A DNA stretch of 64,000 nucleotides, taken from Siderastrea radians (taxonomy: Eukaryota > Cnidaria > Anthozoa > Scleractinia > Rhizangiidae). Of this stretch, positions 7,946 through 19,028 are shown one piece after another (positions within the stretch are counted from its first letter, which is position 1; each line of letters begins with the position of its first letter). The DNA lies in the NCBI GenBank assembly GCA_964017195.1, contig OZ024897.1:38936336-39000335 (forward strand), in the 5' to 3' direction. The notes below the pieces were generated by a model, which did no database searches, was not told the origin of the DNA, and was given only the letters and a program-made list of their open reading frames with translations. The translations under genes were made by a program, and so were the position numbers.

Positions 7946-9354
7946 GGTGGCCATGACAATCCCTCCGCTAATCAGATGCCTCCAGCTTTCGGCCAATCAG
8001 AAGCCAGCAAAAGTCCTATGTGGGCGCACTTTACTACTCCTATTTTTTCTTGAACTGAACTTCAGCTTTTTCCGACATTTTGTTTATCTTCACCTCAGCA
8101 TCTCGTACCCAGTTCTTCTTACCCTTTTTGCCGTAGCCGCCATTTTGAATACATCTCCATCCTCGTTGGAGACACGTGATCTGCTGTGTGCCAGGGTCTT
8201 CTCCCGAACCGCCGCCATTTTGAAAAGCGAGAAGACCCTGGGGACGAGGTTGCCCTTCCTGGCAACATTCCATTCGAGAGTCACGCAGATATTTTGATGT
8301 GTTTTTCGACCCTTGTGAGATCGAAAACGTCAAACAGAAAAACACTTCGAAACGCTCTAATCTCATTTGCTGTAGAGGACAGCAAATGGCCATTTTCGTG
8401 TGATTCTCTTGCCGTTCGTCGTATTTTGGTCCTGCCGATGACGTCCAATGAACCGAATGAACACCGCCAACTGGCTCAACTTAATTGTAAACGGTCGAAC
8501 AGCTCAACGACACCATCTTTTCTTGTAAAGCGTTCGACGTCTTTCTGCACTACAGCATCTTACTCAACCGTTCAGTTGATTTAATACGAGTGTTGCTCAG
8601 TTTTCAGTGCACAAAAACATTATCGGAATTGGGACCAAACGTGATGGCGCCGCGTGCGTATTTGGTTTGTCACGCAATGCGTATCAAAGGCATTTTAGGG
8701 GGTTGGGCAAGGGCAAAATCTTTGAGGTGAAGTAAAATAACTACAGTGTTATTTGTAGGGATTTTTCGTGGTTTTAATGGCGTTGTGTGTCTTTCTTACT
8801 TATTACCAGTGTTGTTACAACCATTACAAATTGTATTTGCTACCCTAGTAGTCTGAAACGCAATTCCAACCGTTGTACAAGCTCACAGCTGAGTGGTGCA
8901 ACAGAAGTGGCGCTATTATTAGCTGGACCCAACTTTAATACGGGGAAAACATATAACTACAAGGGGCTCCCTTTTCTTAATTGACGAGCGGGTATTCGAC
9001 CTATGATCATTGGTGTCAGTCTGCTGGTTCTCAGCTGGCACAGGACCGGTACAAGGCACAGTTATATCAGGAGTGAAAGTCAGCTCGCAGTTAAAGGGTT
9101 GCATGGAGTTTTGGACAGGAAGGGTTCTCTCTTCATAACAAATGGGTGCGATCGAAGTTTTTAACTGTGCTCTCTTGTTCGTTTTTTGACATAGTCTACA
9201 TTAATGTGTCCTGACTAATGAGTGGGGCTTCTAACAGCACGCCAGTGCTGTTTGTTTGAAGACTGTGAAATATGGCACGTAAACATAGTATCAGACGTTT
9301 AAGGGCAAGATGCTTGACGTATTTTTGTTGTGATATCCTCATATCCATTATGAT
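7946..9354. other. Intergenic, no gene seen
   Basis: No reading frame resembles a gene. The only clear structure is a short hairpin repeat at 8,192-8,242. The stretch lies between the virus-like element and the left end of the large DNA transposon. Confidence 0.5.
8192..8242. repeat. Short inverted repeat, dispersed-repeat type
   Basis: CCAGGGTCTTCTC (8192-8204) is exactly complementary to GAGAAGACCCTGG (8230-8242), with a 25-base loop. GGACGAGGTTG follows, a sequence I associate with a common anthozoan repeat. It is probably a MITE fragment. Confidence 0.5.
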
Positions 9355-9398
9355 CAGACAAACACATATTATTTGACTGTTTCAATATATAGAACGAG
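9355..9398 (+). repeat. Left terminal inverted repeat of the ISL2EU-like element
   Basis: Read inward, CAGACAAACACATATTATTT and then GACTGTTTCAATATATAGAAC mirror the sequence at 24,872-24,914 with a few mismatches. Similarity stops abruptly outside both ends. Confidence 0.75.
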
Positions 9399-9459
9399 AC
9401 AAAATTCGCCAACTTCGCAATATGTATTTTTTAACAAGTTATCTAATATAGAACCACCT

Positions 9460-10604
9460 CCTCGCCGATGTACAACGGCGAGGTATATCGTCTGTATATA
9501 AGAAAGACTGATATCTCGCCGATGTACAACGGCGAGGTAGGTGCGTCTGTATATATCGAAGACTAGTATCTCGCCGATATACAACGGCGAGGTAGGTACG
9601 TCTGTACATAAGGAAGACTGATATTTCACCGATGTACAACGGCGAGGTTATATGCGTCTGTATATAACGAAGACTAGTATCTCGCCGATGTACAACGGCG
9701 AGGTAGGTGCGTTTGTATATAAGGAAGACTGATATCTCACCGATGAACAACGACGAGGTATATGCCTCTGTATATGTGAAACACTGATATCTCGCCGATG
9801 TACAACGGCGAGGTAGGTGCGTCTGTATATGTGAAAGACTGATGTCTTGCCGACGTACAACGGCGAGGTAGGTGCGTCTGTATATAAGGAAGACTGAAAT
9901 CTCACCGATGTACAACGGCGAGGTATATGTGTCTGTATATAACGAAGACTGATATCTCACCGATGTACAACGGTGAGGTAGGTGCGTCTGTATATAAGAA
10001 AGACTGATATCTCGCCGATGTACAACGGCGAGGTAGATGCGTCTGTATATAAGGAAGACTGATATCTCACCGATGTACAACGGCAAGGTATAAGCGTCTG
10101 TATATGTGAAACACTGATATCTCGCCGATGTACAACGGCGAGGTATATGCGTCTGTATATGTGAAACACTGATATCTCGCCGATGTACAACGGCGAGGTA
10201 TATGCATCTGTATATAACGAAGACTGAAATCTCACCGATGTACAACGGCGAGGTATATGCGTCTGTATATAAGAAAGACTGATATCTCGCCGATATACAA
10301 CGGCGAGGTATATGCGTCTGTATATGTGAAACACTGATATCTCGCCGATGTACAACAGCGAGGTATATGCGTCTGTATATAACGAAGACTAGTATCTCGC
10401 CAATGTACAACGGCGAGGTATATGCGTCTGTATATAAGAAAGACTGATATCTCGCTGATGTACAACGGTGAGGTATATGCGTCTATATATAAGAAAGACT
10501 GATATCTCGCCGATGTACAACGGCGAGGTAGGTGCGTCTGTATATAACGAAGACTAGTATCTCGCCGATGTACAACGGCGAGGTAAGTGCGTCTGAAGTG
10601 ATAA
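9460..10604. repeat. Left 55-bp satellite array, 21 units
   Basis: The GAGGTA landmark at 9480 and the last at 10580 are exactly 20 x 55 bp apart. Each unit contains the hairpin CTCGCCG-ATGTACAA-CGGCGAG followed by a T/A-rich arm (GCGTCTGTATATAA). Arms come in a few variants (TATAAGAAAGACTGAT, TATGTGAAACACTGAT, TATAACGAAGACTAGT). Because 55 is not a multiple of three and the units lack stops on the minus strand, long meaningless ORFs arise. Possibly transposase-binding subterminal repeats. Confidence 0.9.
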
Positions 10605-10615
10605 AAATAAGTAGA

Positions 10616-10690
10616 CAGACCTGCACGAAGACTAGGACTAGAAGTAGGAGTCGTGCAGGCCTTCCCGCCCCCTTTTATATCTTTACCGAG
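10616..10690. repeat. Inner inverted block of the left end
   Basis: GACCTGCACGAAGACTAGGA is followed by a near-complement, TAGGAGTCGTGCAGGCC, and then CTTCCCGCCCCCTTTTATATCT. The latter matches 24,380-24,415 almost exactly, so this block links the two ends of the transposon. Confidence 0.65.
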
Positions 10691-11749
10691 GAGTCCGGAC
10701 GCCAAAGAAGAACAGACCCGCTGAGGAGACAAGTCAAAAAAGCGCCGCCATAGCGAAACTTTCGGACCAGAAGAGCAAAGTGAGCAGGACAATGCGTACT
10801 ACATTCAAAGCAACTACACTGCAGTTTACGCAGCTTATGAACGATATGTACAACCTAACAGAGAGTGCTAAAATTTCAAAGAACGCAGCCTAGACAAACA
10901 CACGTAAGCTTCAAACAGAAAAGGATCGAAAACCACATTTGACAGTTGGCCAATAGAAATCCAGGATTTTCGATCCGCACAGTGGGTATAAATACACGAC
11001 GGAAAACCTATGCCAAACAGAATGTCTTGTCATTCTCGCAAAGTACACGAGCTTGCATAAGGCGCAACTCACAAAGCCAATCCCGGCAACTGATGAGACC
11101 CATGTGGAGGGTCGAAATCATGGTCTTCCCTGTAAATATTGGCATATTTGATCACGACGTCACTGGAATTGCTGACTGCAACAGGAGGAAAGATATCTAG
11201 CTCCTAGACACGAAACTCACAGTTTCAAGGGGAGTTTAATATTGGCACATATTTGACTGAAGCCGAGTTCAGCCATCTATTACACGTTGCATAGCTCTAA
11301 AGAAGCTACAACTTCAATTTCTTGACGAAATTGGTCGATAGATCACACTCCGTGATGCGAAACCCAACATCCTGCAACGGAGTTATTAAGACAATATTAG
11401 CCGGGCCCGGCGCTACAATCAAAGAAACTCGTCAAGTTGCAGATAATATTTCGGATCCTTTATTGTCAGAAATTTAACCATGAGAGGCTGAAAAACCTAA
11501 CAAGTCCGTAAACGAGCCAAATTTAAAAAATCTACCGTGCCAAGAGCGGCATAAGAAGTCGCTTTACAGATGATCAAAGGTCAAATATTACAAACAGGCG
11601 TGGAGCCGTAGGAGTCCATCATACAAATAGCAGATATGACCTTTATACAGTAACAGTCCTTAAAATGCGACGCCTTCATTTTTACGGCTCCATTCAGTCT
11701 CCATTTTAAAAATTCTCTCTTAACCCACTACTAAAATACAAGAAGCTAA
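10691..11749. other. Left internal spacer of the transposon, no gene seen
   Basis: About 1 kb separates the two left inner repeat blocks, whereas the corresponding right-end interval is only tens of bases. It is either extra sequence gained on the left or a deletion on the right. No coding frame is convincing. Confidence 0.5.
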
Positions 11750-11799
11750 ATAGACCTTATTCGCGCTGTGGTCACGTGATCTCTATTGGGTAAACAAAC
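11750..11799 (+). repeat. Inner inverted repeat, left copy
   Basis: ATAGACCTTATTCGCGCTGT and GTCACGTGATCTCTATTGGG are complementary to 24,270-24,331. The repeat lies just upstream of the first YqaJ-gene ATG (11,808) and may hold its promoter. Confidence 0.7.
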
Positions 11800-12384
11800 T
11801 GAAAAAAATGGCGGACGGCCCTTTGGACGCACTACAGCGTGGAGAGAATAACGCTATTATTTGGACCAAAAATCTTCGACTCTTGCCAAAGTTTACTACT
11901 CAACAAATACAAACACATCTGAAGGGATGTGGGAAAAAGGACATTGGGTCGAAAGGATACAAGTTTTTTTACCGAAAGTTACATCCATGATGTTTACGTA
12001 GGTCACGATAAGCAATCCAGTAGCCAGCAAGTGCTTCAGCGTGCGACAATAAAAGCGTTGTGTTTTAGAAGGCAGAGGAAAAATGAAGATCCTCACAAAC
12101 TGATTCTCAAATGTAAACCTGATGATGATGGTAAGGAAGATGCAAAAGTTGTAGCAACTTCTTGTTCCTGTAAAGCCGGGTAGGTAAAATTGTTGAATTC
12201 TGCTATGATCTCTACAATGTAATTAGTTAATTTAGCTTAAGCTTATATCCACAAGTTCTGTTGGATTAAGTACACGTCTATATTTATAGCCATGATTGAA
12301 CGTAGTTAAGTGCGTATGAAGCGCTGTATAAATGAACGAATTGTTGCAATAAATTGTCTTGAACTTAAATGAGGCAGCTTAATG

Positions 12385-12520
12385 TATGGTTCAATTCTAC
12401 CTGTTACCATGCCCCCCGGCATACCCCTGGGGATTTGCAATTTTGCTCTCACTTGGTGGTCTATTCCCCACCCCCGGGCACGCAGAAAGAGACAATTCCC
12501 CACCCCCGGGACTCCTCATC
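12385..12520 (+). repeat. GC-run repeat, left copy of an inverted pair in the intron
   Basis: ATGGTTCAATTCTACCTGTT, then CCCCCCGG and CCCCACCCCCGGG runs. A diverged copy in opposite orientation lies at about 17,270-17,400. The pair flanks the Gypsy insertion; whether it forms the ends of one element cannot be settled here. Confidence 0.6.
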
Positions 12521-12859
12521 TACCACAAATACGTTGTTTTGTGTACAAAACATTGATTACGATGTTGATTTCTGTACAATAGCAAAACCAGATGTTTTGA
12601 AAAGAACTTAAACGAACGCTTTTCTAGAGTTTCTTGAACAAAGGACACTACGTGTATAATGTAACAAAAACATGAAAAAGAAAACTGAAGAAAAACCTCT
12701 AACCGCACTGGCATACGGCTAGTGAGTGAAGAAATGGTCTTCACCACGTGATTTATTCTAAATATAGCACATACGCACAAGAGACCCGTGACCAAATTGA
12801 TGGCAGCATTTTAAAGGAGTTTTTCTTAGCTTGTTTCATACGAATGAACACTGGACTGA

Positions 12860-13014
12860 TGTAGTGTCCAGCGGACACACGCAAAACACATCCGGGACAC
12901 TTGAGCTAGCGCGCGAAGGAGTGTAGAGCGAGTGTGAAGTTGACTTCGTGTCGGGCGGATTGTCAATAAAGTTTCTATGTATTTTATTGCCTTGGTGGCG
13001 GTTACTACACTACA
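12860..13014 (+). repeat. 5' LTR of the Gypsy element
   Basis: The LTR is 155 bp. It contains AATAAA (12,966-12,971) within GTCAATAAAGTTTC and ends GTTACTACACTACA. It differs from the 3' LTR at a GGGACAC/GGGGCCC pair, a C/T and a T/G. Confidence 0.95.
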
Positions 13015-13030
13015 AATTGGCGACGAGGAT
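13015..13030 (+). other. Candidate primer-binding site
   Basis: AATTGGCGACGAGGAT lies directly 3' of the LTR, where a tRNA primer would pair. The tRNA is not assigned. Confidence 0.5.
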
Positions 13031-16000
13031 GACAAATACAGCGGAACGAGCTTTGCCGCCTTTTGATTTGACCGGATCGGCGTCACAGGTTACCGAGCGA
13101 TGGAAACGTTGGAAAAGATCGTACGAGTATTACATCGAAGGAAAAGGCATTACATAAGCGGGACGAAAGAAGTCACAGCTGCTTCATTTGGCAGGCATAG
13201 AAGTTCAAGACCTCTACGAAGACCTGGTAGATCCTGGACCAGTCAACGCGTCAACAGATGATGATTACAAAGTTTGTATCCGAAAGTTAGATGCTCATTT
13301 TCATGCGGAGGACAATGTGCCGTACGAGAGGCATGTTTTCAGGCACATGGCGCCGCTAGCGGGAGAAACCGCTGACAAATTTATGGTCCGATTACGAAAA
13401 CAAGCTCGACATTGCAACTTTGGCGAATCTTTGGAGGATAATTTACGTGATCAGTTAATCGAAAAGCTGCCTGATATCGAATGGAAAAAGAAATTACTTG
13501 AAGTGAAGAATATTTCTCTGAAAGATGCAATGGATAAAGTTAGACTGTGGGAGTCTGCACGTGAGCAAGCCACTCAAATGGTAAACCCGAGTCAAGATGT
13601 GAGTGTCGACACTAATGCAGTCGGAACAAAACGAGGGAGTGGTAAAATATGTTTCAACTGTGGTAATGAGGGTCATTTTGGTCGTGACAGGAATTGTCCA
13701 GCTAATGGGAGAAGATATGCGAAATGTGGAAAATATGGTCATTTTGCTCGTTGCAAGGGAGAAAAAAGTGGGTTTAAACCTTCAAAACACAACAAGCAGC
13801 AGCAAAAGCAGCATTCAACACAGCATCGTGATCGCAGGTCAAACCGTGGAAGTGGGCAACAAGCCAATTTTGTCCAACAAGACATGGTGCACGCGAGTGA
13901 AGATGATCAGTTTGTTTTTACAACAGAAGAGCAGACATGCACTTTGTCAACAGCCAGTGAGCCTGTTATTTCTGTGAAGATCGGTGAAATTATCAAAGAC
14001 GTGCTAGTTGACTCTGGTTCAGCAAGTAACCTTATTAGCCAAGATAACTTTAAGGAGCTCATACGGAGAGGATTAAAGGCTGAATTGCAGCCGTGCAGCA
14101 AGAAGCTTTATGGGTATGGAGGCCAGAAGCTAGAAGTAGTGGGGCAGTTTAAGTCAGAGCTATCGGTTAATGGAGTAAAAGCATCGGCACAGTTTATTGT
14201 TGTTAAAAAAGGACGGTGCCTATTAGGGTATTCAACTGCGGTTGACCTAGGAGTTTTACATGTAGGTGCAGTGCCTACCCCTGTTACTGAGAATTGTACA
14301 TGTAATACAGTCGGGGATGCTTTCGCAGAAAACCTCAAGACTAGATTCCCAAACGTGTTCAGTGGGATTGGCAAACTAAAGAATTATCAGTTGAAGCTTC
14401 ACATCAACTCTCAAGTGGTGCCAGTGATTCAGAAGATGCGTCGAATTCCGTTTTCACTTAAGGATGAAGTGACTGAAGTAAATGAACTGCTTGATAATGA
14501 TATCATTGAAAGAGTGGAAGGGCCTACAACATGGGTTAGCCCAGTGGTCGTCGCACCGAAACCCTCAGGGGACATTCGCTTGTGTGTAGACATGCGAAGA
14601 GCCAATGAGGCCATAGTACGTGAGAAATTGCCTATACCGACCGTAGACGAGGTACTCAAGAGCCTTAATGGGAGCACAGTATCTTCTAAACTCGACTTGC
14701 GTTGGGGTTTTCACCAAATTGAATTGGAACCCGGATCAAGGGATATTACCGCTTTTCCTACAGACAACGGGATTTTCCGGTACAAGAGGTTGAGTTTCGG
14801 TGTTAATGCGGCTCCCGAAAAGTATCAGCACATCATTACCCAGTCGATGGCAGGATTAAAGGGTGTGGCCAACATTGCAGATGATCTTATTGTCCATGGA
14901 CGTGATATGGAGGAACATGATAAGAATCTGATCAAGGTAATGGAGAGGCTTCATGAAAGAATTTGACCCTGAATGCTGAGAAGTGCACCTTTCGAATGAC
15001 AAAGGTAGTTTTCATGGGACTGCTTTTGACCAGGCACGGGATTGGACCAACAGAAGAAAAAGTCAGAGCTGTAGTAGAAGCAAGCCAACCACAATCGCCA
15101 TCCGAGGTCCGTAGCTTTCTGGGTTTAGTCGGATTCTGTGCCAGATTCATACCTGATTTTGCTACTACCGCTGACCCACTTCGGAAGATTGCGCGAAAGG
15201 GAGAACCATTTACCTGGGGCGAGGAGCAGGAGAAGTCCTTCCAGAAACTCAAAGTGCAGATTGCGAGCGCACCTGTCTTGGCATACTTTGACAAAGAAGC
15301 GCACACCCAGATTATTGCTGATGCCAGCCCAGTAGGGCTTGGAGCTGTACTTGTACAAGAGAAGAATGGGGAACGCCGTGCTGTTTGTTATGCTAGTCGT
15401 ACCTTAAGTCAAGTTGAACGCCGTTATAGCCAAACAAAGAAGGAGGCCCTAGCATTGGTTTGGGCATGTGAACGTTTCCACCTGTATGTTTATGGACTGT
15501 CCAGATTTGAGCTTGTTGCTGACCACGAAGCATTAAAGGTCATCTACTCGACAAGGTCCAAGCCGTCAGCCCGGATAGAGCGTTGGGTTCTACGCCTCCA
15601 ACCTTACAATTATCAAGTTTGTTGCGTGCCCTCGAGAAAGAATATTGCAGATGCTTTGTCCAGACTGACAAAGATTGAAGATTCAGGCAAGTCTCAGGAC
15701 GACGATGAGTATGTGCGCATGGTAGCTACTCATGCTACACCAGCTGCTTTAAGGATTAAAGAAATTGAACAAACCTCAGCCCAAGATTCTGAGCTGCAAG
15801 CTGTCAGGAAGTGTCTTATAGAAGGGAAATGGGACAGTGCTCCAAAGCATTTCTTACCTGTGTGCAATGAGCTGACCTTCATCGGTCACGTGATTATTCC
15901 TCAGTCCCTTCGAAAGAGAGTGATCAACCTAGCACATGAGGGACGTCAAGGAGTTGTAAAGACAAAGGAGAGACTCCGTACGAAAGTGTGGTGGCCGGGA

Positions 16001-16567
16001 ATGGATCGTGAAGCAGAAAAGCGATGTGCAGAGTGCTATGGGTGCCAACTTGTTACCAAGAATGTGCCGCCGCCACCAGTGAAACCCACCTGTATGCCTC
16101 AACAGCCTTGGGAGGAATTAGCTCTGGACCTTTTAGGACCACTCCCCTCAGGAGAGAGTCTATTAGTTTTAGTGGATTATTACAGCAGGTGGATTGAAGT
16201 TGATGTTATCAGAGCTACAACAAGCAAAGTCATCATTCAGCGCCTTGATGCTCAGTTTGCTCGGTATGGAATACCCAAGACTCTCCGAACTGATAATGGT
16301 TCTAACTTAGTGTCCGAGGAGGTAGAAGATTATTTAAAGGAAATGGGTGTCAAGCACTTGCACACAACTCCCCTTTGGCCGAGAGCTAACGGTGAAGTGG
16401 AAAGACAAAATAAATCGCTTTTAAAAGCCATTAGAGCTACACATGCAGAAGGGAGGAATTGGAGGGAAGAGTTGAATAAGTTTCTTATGGCATACAGATC
16501 TACCCCCCACTCAACGGGGACGAGTCCAGCTGAGCTGCTGTTTAGAAGAGTTAGTGGAGAGAGTTAG
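13029..16567 (+). pseudogene. Gypsy gag-pol polyprotein, disrupted
   Basis: From the ATG at 13,029 the order is a gag-like region, a zinc knuckle (CFNCGNEGHFGRDRNC), an aspartic protease (VLVDSGSASNLIS), reverse transcriptase (KLDLRWGFHQIEL, FGVNAAPEKYQ, IADDLIVHG), RNase H and integrase (WWPGMD...C..C, LALDLLGPLP, LRTDNGSN, RANGEVERQNK). Lesions: a TAA at 13,155-13,157 early in gag, and a frame change at about 14,960 between the reverse-transcriptase catalytic motif and the rest of pol. The first knuckle has six residues between His and the last Cys, and a second knuckle appears to have lost its first Cys (YAKCGKYGHFARC). The integrase C-terminus is missing. The copy cannot be autonomous as assembled. 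Confidence 0.9.
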
Positions 16568-16780
16568 AGTTAGCTGTTTAGTGGAGATCTGGAAGAGGTA
16601 TAAGACGACCCCAGACTTTGAACGATTATGTCTTATATTGAACTGAGTAGCATTTAAACAGACTTTGAGCGAGTATGTCTTATATTGAGCTTAGAACATT
16701 TACTAACTTAGTTGCTTGCATGTCAATTATTTTTCCTTTTTCTATTGCTGTAAGTTTTCGGTGCGAAGAGAGGAAGAGAA

Positions 16781-16935
16781 TGTAGTGTCCAGCGGACACA
16801 CGCAAAACACATCCGGGGCCCTTGAGCTAGCGCGCGAAGGAGTGTAGAGCGAGTGTGAAGTTGACTTCGTGTCGGGTGGATTGTCAATAAAGTTTCTATG
16901 TATTTTATGGCCTTGGTGGCGGTTACTACACTACA
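16781..16935 (+). repeat. 3' LTR of the Gypsy element
   Basis: The LTR is 155 bp, matches 12,860-13,014 with four differences and is preceded by a purine-rich tract (GAAGAGAGGAAGAGAA). ACTGA follows immediately. Confidence 0.95.
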
Positions 16936-17149
16936 ACTGAGACCTCTGTTTAATATAAAGCCTTGCATCCGTTTTCATATAGAGTCTATCATTTAAATCG
17001 TCTTAGTATACACATAAATACGCTGAAGAAATATTTCTTTGCTTGTGACGAACGGCATCCATTCGAGCACGCATCAAACGCATATTTGTTTAACATTTTA
17101 TAATAAATGTACCTTCGACTGCAGATTTTAATTTTGAGAGATTATTCTT

Positions 17150-17420
17150 CTCTAACCAGGTCTGCTACAAATTCTAGAAATTCTCCCTGGAAATAGACAG
17201 TCTTCTCCACGCGGTCCGGTGTCAACCGAGAAGTGACGTACTTCACAAGAACAACAAGAAGTTATTTTCGATTTGCCCTGCCCCCTCCCCCCGGGACAGG
17301 ACGGCTTCAAACAATTCCCCATCCCCGGGACCGAAGGGCTGGACTTGTCCCCAGGGTTGCCCAGGGGGGGATGGTAACAGGTAAAATTGAACCATGCATA
17401 ATATTTGCGTGTCATCAACT
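17150..17420 (-). repeat. GC-run repeat, right copy of the inverted pair
   Basis: On the minus strand ATGGTTCAATTTTACCTGTT is followed by CCCCCC and GGTCCCGGGGATGGGG runs, matching 12,385-12,520. Outside the C/G runs the copies have diverged. Confidence 0.6.
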
Positions 17421-17627
17421 AACAATACATCCTTTTATTCCCATATGCTTCGTTCTTCAAAGTATTCAGACATGTTAAAAAGTGGCAGGACATTGTAAAT
17501 CGCTTAATAACATCCTTAAATATTAAGCTTACATGTATATATGTTTTGTTTTGGCAGAGCGGGTGGGCATTGTCATCATATGTTTGCTCTGTTGTTCGTG
17601 TTAAGTCACTGGAGTCTCCTTAATTTA

Positions 17628-19028
17628 CAGAGCCAGTTTCACCCAAGGTGCTTTGCGCGGTTGTGTTTTTGTTTTGAGGTTTGGCTGGCGCGTTTGCCGG
17701 ACGATTCGCAAATTATACCCTGCTGCACTGGCCTTTCAGATAGCTGCTATTTACAGTAGTAGCCTCTGAAAATAGTGATGTCTTCATCGCTAGATGTTAC
17801 CGGAGAAAAAAACTGACCTGAAAAAAACAGATCTGACTTTGTAGTCAACGCGTATGGAGCTTTTATAACAACCGATCGATTGATCGATCGATCGATGATC
17901 GATCGATCTCGATAGACGTAAAACCAGAGTAGCCACTTCCACTCGATACAAAAATAATAAGACAAAAACAAGTAGCAAGAATATTGACGTCTTCATCGCT
18001 CGATGTCACTGGAGAAAACTACTCAAGATCTGACTTTGCATTCAATGCGTATACATGGATCTATTACAGTCCGATCGATTGATTGCGCGATCGATCGCAT
18101 CGACCGATGTCGATGGATGCAAAACCAGAATAGCCACTTACACTTTTTGTAAAAATAAAACATAAACAGACAGCGAGCACAAGGAATGATTAAGCAAAAC
18201 AGCACAAGCTCATTACCATAAGCATTATTTTGGAGCAAGCCCGTAGCTACTGTTATTTTGTGGTAAATCAACGTTCCTTCTGTTTTCATTCGGCAACGAA
18301 TGTAGCACTATTTCGGCAAACGCAGTGTCAGTCTATTGCTGAAACCCGTAGATGTTTTTCTTTCCCTCCGCTACTGATGCACGGACTCCTTCAGCCGTAC
18401 AACTTTGGCTTACAACTTCTTCTTCTTTAGTGGAAGCTACCTCCGTTTGAAACCAGCCACAAACTGTCATTTAAACCAGCCAGGACGAACAGGGGAGCAT
18501 TAAGCTGAAGGTAGACAGGCTTTATTTCAAGATATCTCGATTCTTTTATCACCGGTTCGCCTGTAATAAATCTCTGCAAACCTTAGGCTTAACGGCTTAT
18601 ATAAGCAGCGACGCTAACAAGCGATTGCGTAAGAGAGCGGTGCAAGATTAACCGGAATTAATTAAACAGGACACAATAAGCAGAAGTAAACAAGATTTAT
18701 TTCGTGAAGTAAAGATTTATTTTGTGCTATTACATATATTTTCACCCTTTTCTATTTTTAAATGAACTCCACATACAACGCGTCTGGGCTGCCTGTGCCT
18801 TCGCCTCAACTTTCCTGAACCCTACGAGGCATCCAATTTAAAGATCTCCTTCACCGCGAAAACACTTCAGAATTCGGAAATATACAACGAAATCGTGCTT
18901 TCAGATCGCTAACGGCAGCGATGGAAGAAGATACAAATCAGACTTCACGACAATCAAGACAATGGCGTATTTTTCACATATGAAAAATGTACATCGGCGC
19001 GCAAAGCACTTTGGGTGACACTGGCTCT
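17628..19028. mobile_element. 1.4 kb Harbinger-like non-autonomous transposon in a coding exon
   Basis: AGAGCCAGTTTCACCC at the left and GGGTGACACTGGCTCT at the right begin about 31-bp inverted termini that continue through a GTGCTTTGCGCG segment. TTA flanks both sides (17,625-17,627 and 19,029-19,031), the three-base duplication typical of PIF/Harbinger elements. YqaJ-gene codons abut both sides in the same frame, so the insertion split an exon. No transposase ORF is seen inside. Confidence 0.8.
17776..18180. repeat. Direct duplication of about 205 bp with GATC clusters
   Basis: GTCTTCATCGCTAGATGTTA (about 17,780) and GTCTTCATCGCTCGATGTCA (about 17,989) each begin a unit that passes through AGATCTGACTTTG, a run of CGATCGAT words and AAAACCAGA.TAGCCACTT. 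The units lie side by side within the 1.4 kb transposon. Confidence 0.75.

Larger units (their letters stand above)
12860..16935 (+). mobile_element. Ty3/Gypsy LTR retrotransposon
   Basis: Two 155-bp LTRs starting TGTAGTG and ending CACTACA (12,860-13,014 and 16,781-16,935) are flanked by the 5-bp duplication ACTGA (12,855-12,859 and 16,936-16,940). The LTRs differ at four positions by eye. A primer-binding region follows the 5' LTR (from 13,015) and a purine tract precedes the 3' LTR (16,763-16,780). At 4,076 bp it is short: only about 210 bp separate the integrase core from the 3' LTR, so the integrase C-terminus seems lost. It inserted in the YqaJ-gene intron. Confidence 0.95.

Noticed and set aside
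9439..10410. A 323-codon minus-strand ORF with repeating YIGEISVF and RRCTSARYQ words
   Set aside because: It is a by-product of the 55-bp array: the unit is not a multiple of three, has no stops on this strand, and overlaps two other frames of the same kind.
9460..10604. CRISPR-like array of regularly spaced palindromic repeats
   Set aside because: The whole 55-bp unit is conserved, there are no unique spacers, no cas genes, and the context is a eukaryotic transposon.
14940..14970. Programmed ribosomal frameshift in the Gypsy element
   Set aside because: The break falls within the reverse-transcriptase/RNase H region, not at a gag-pol junction, and an early stop in gag shows the copy is decayed.
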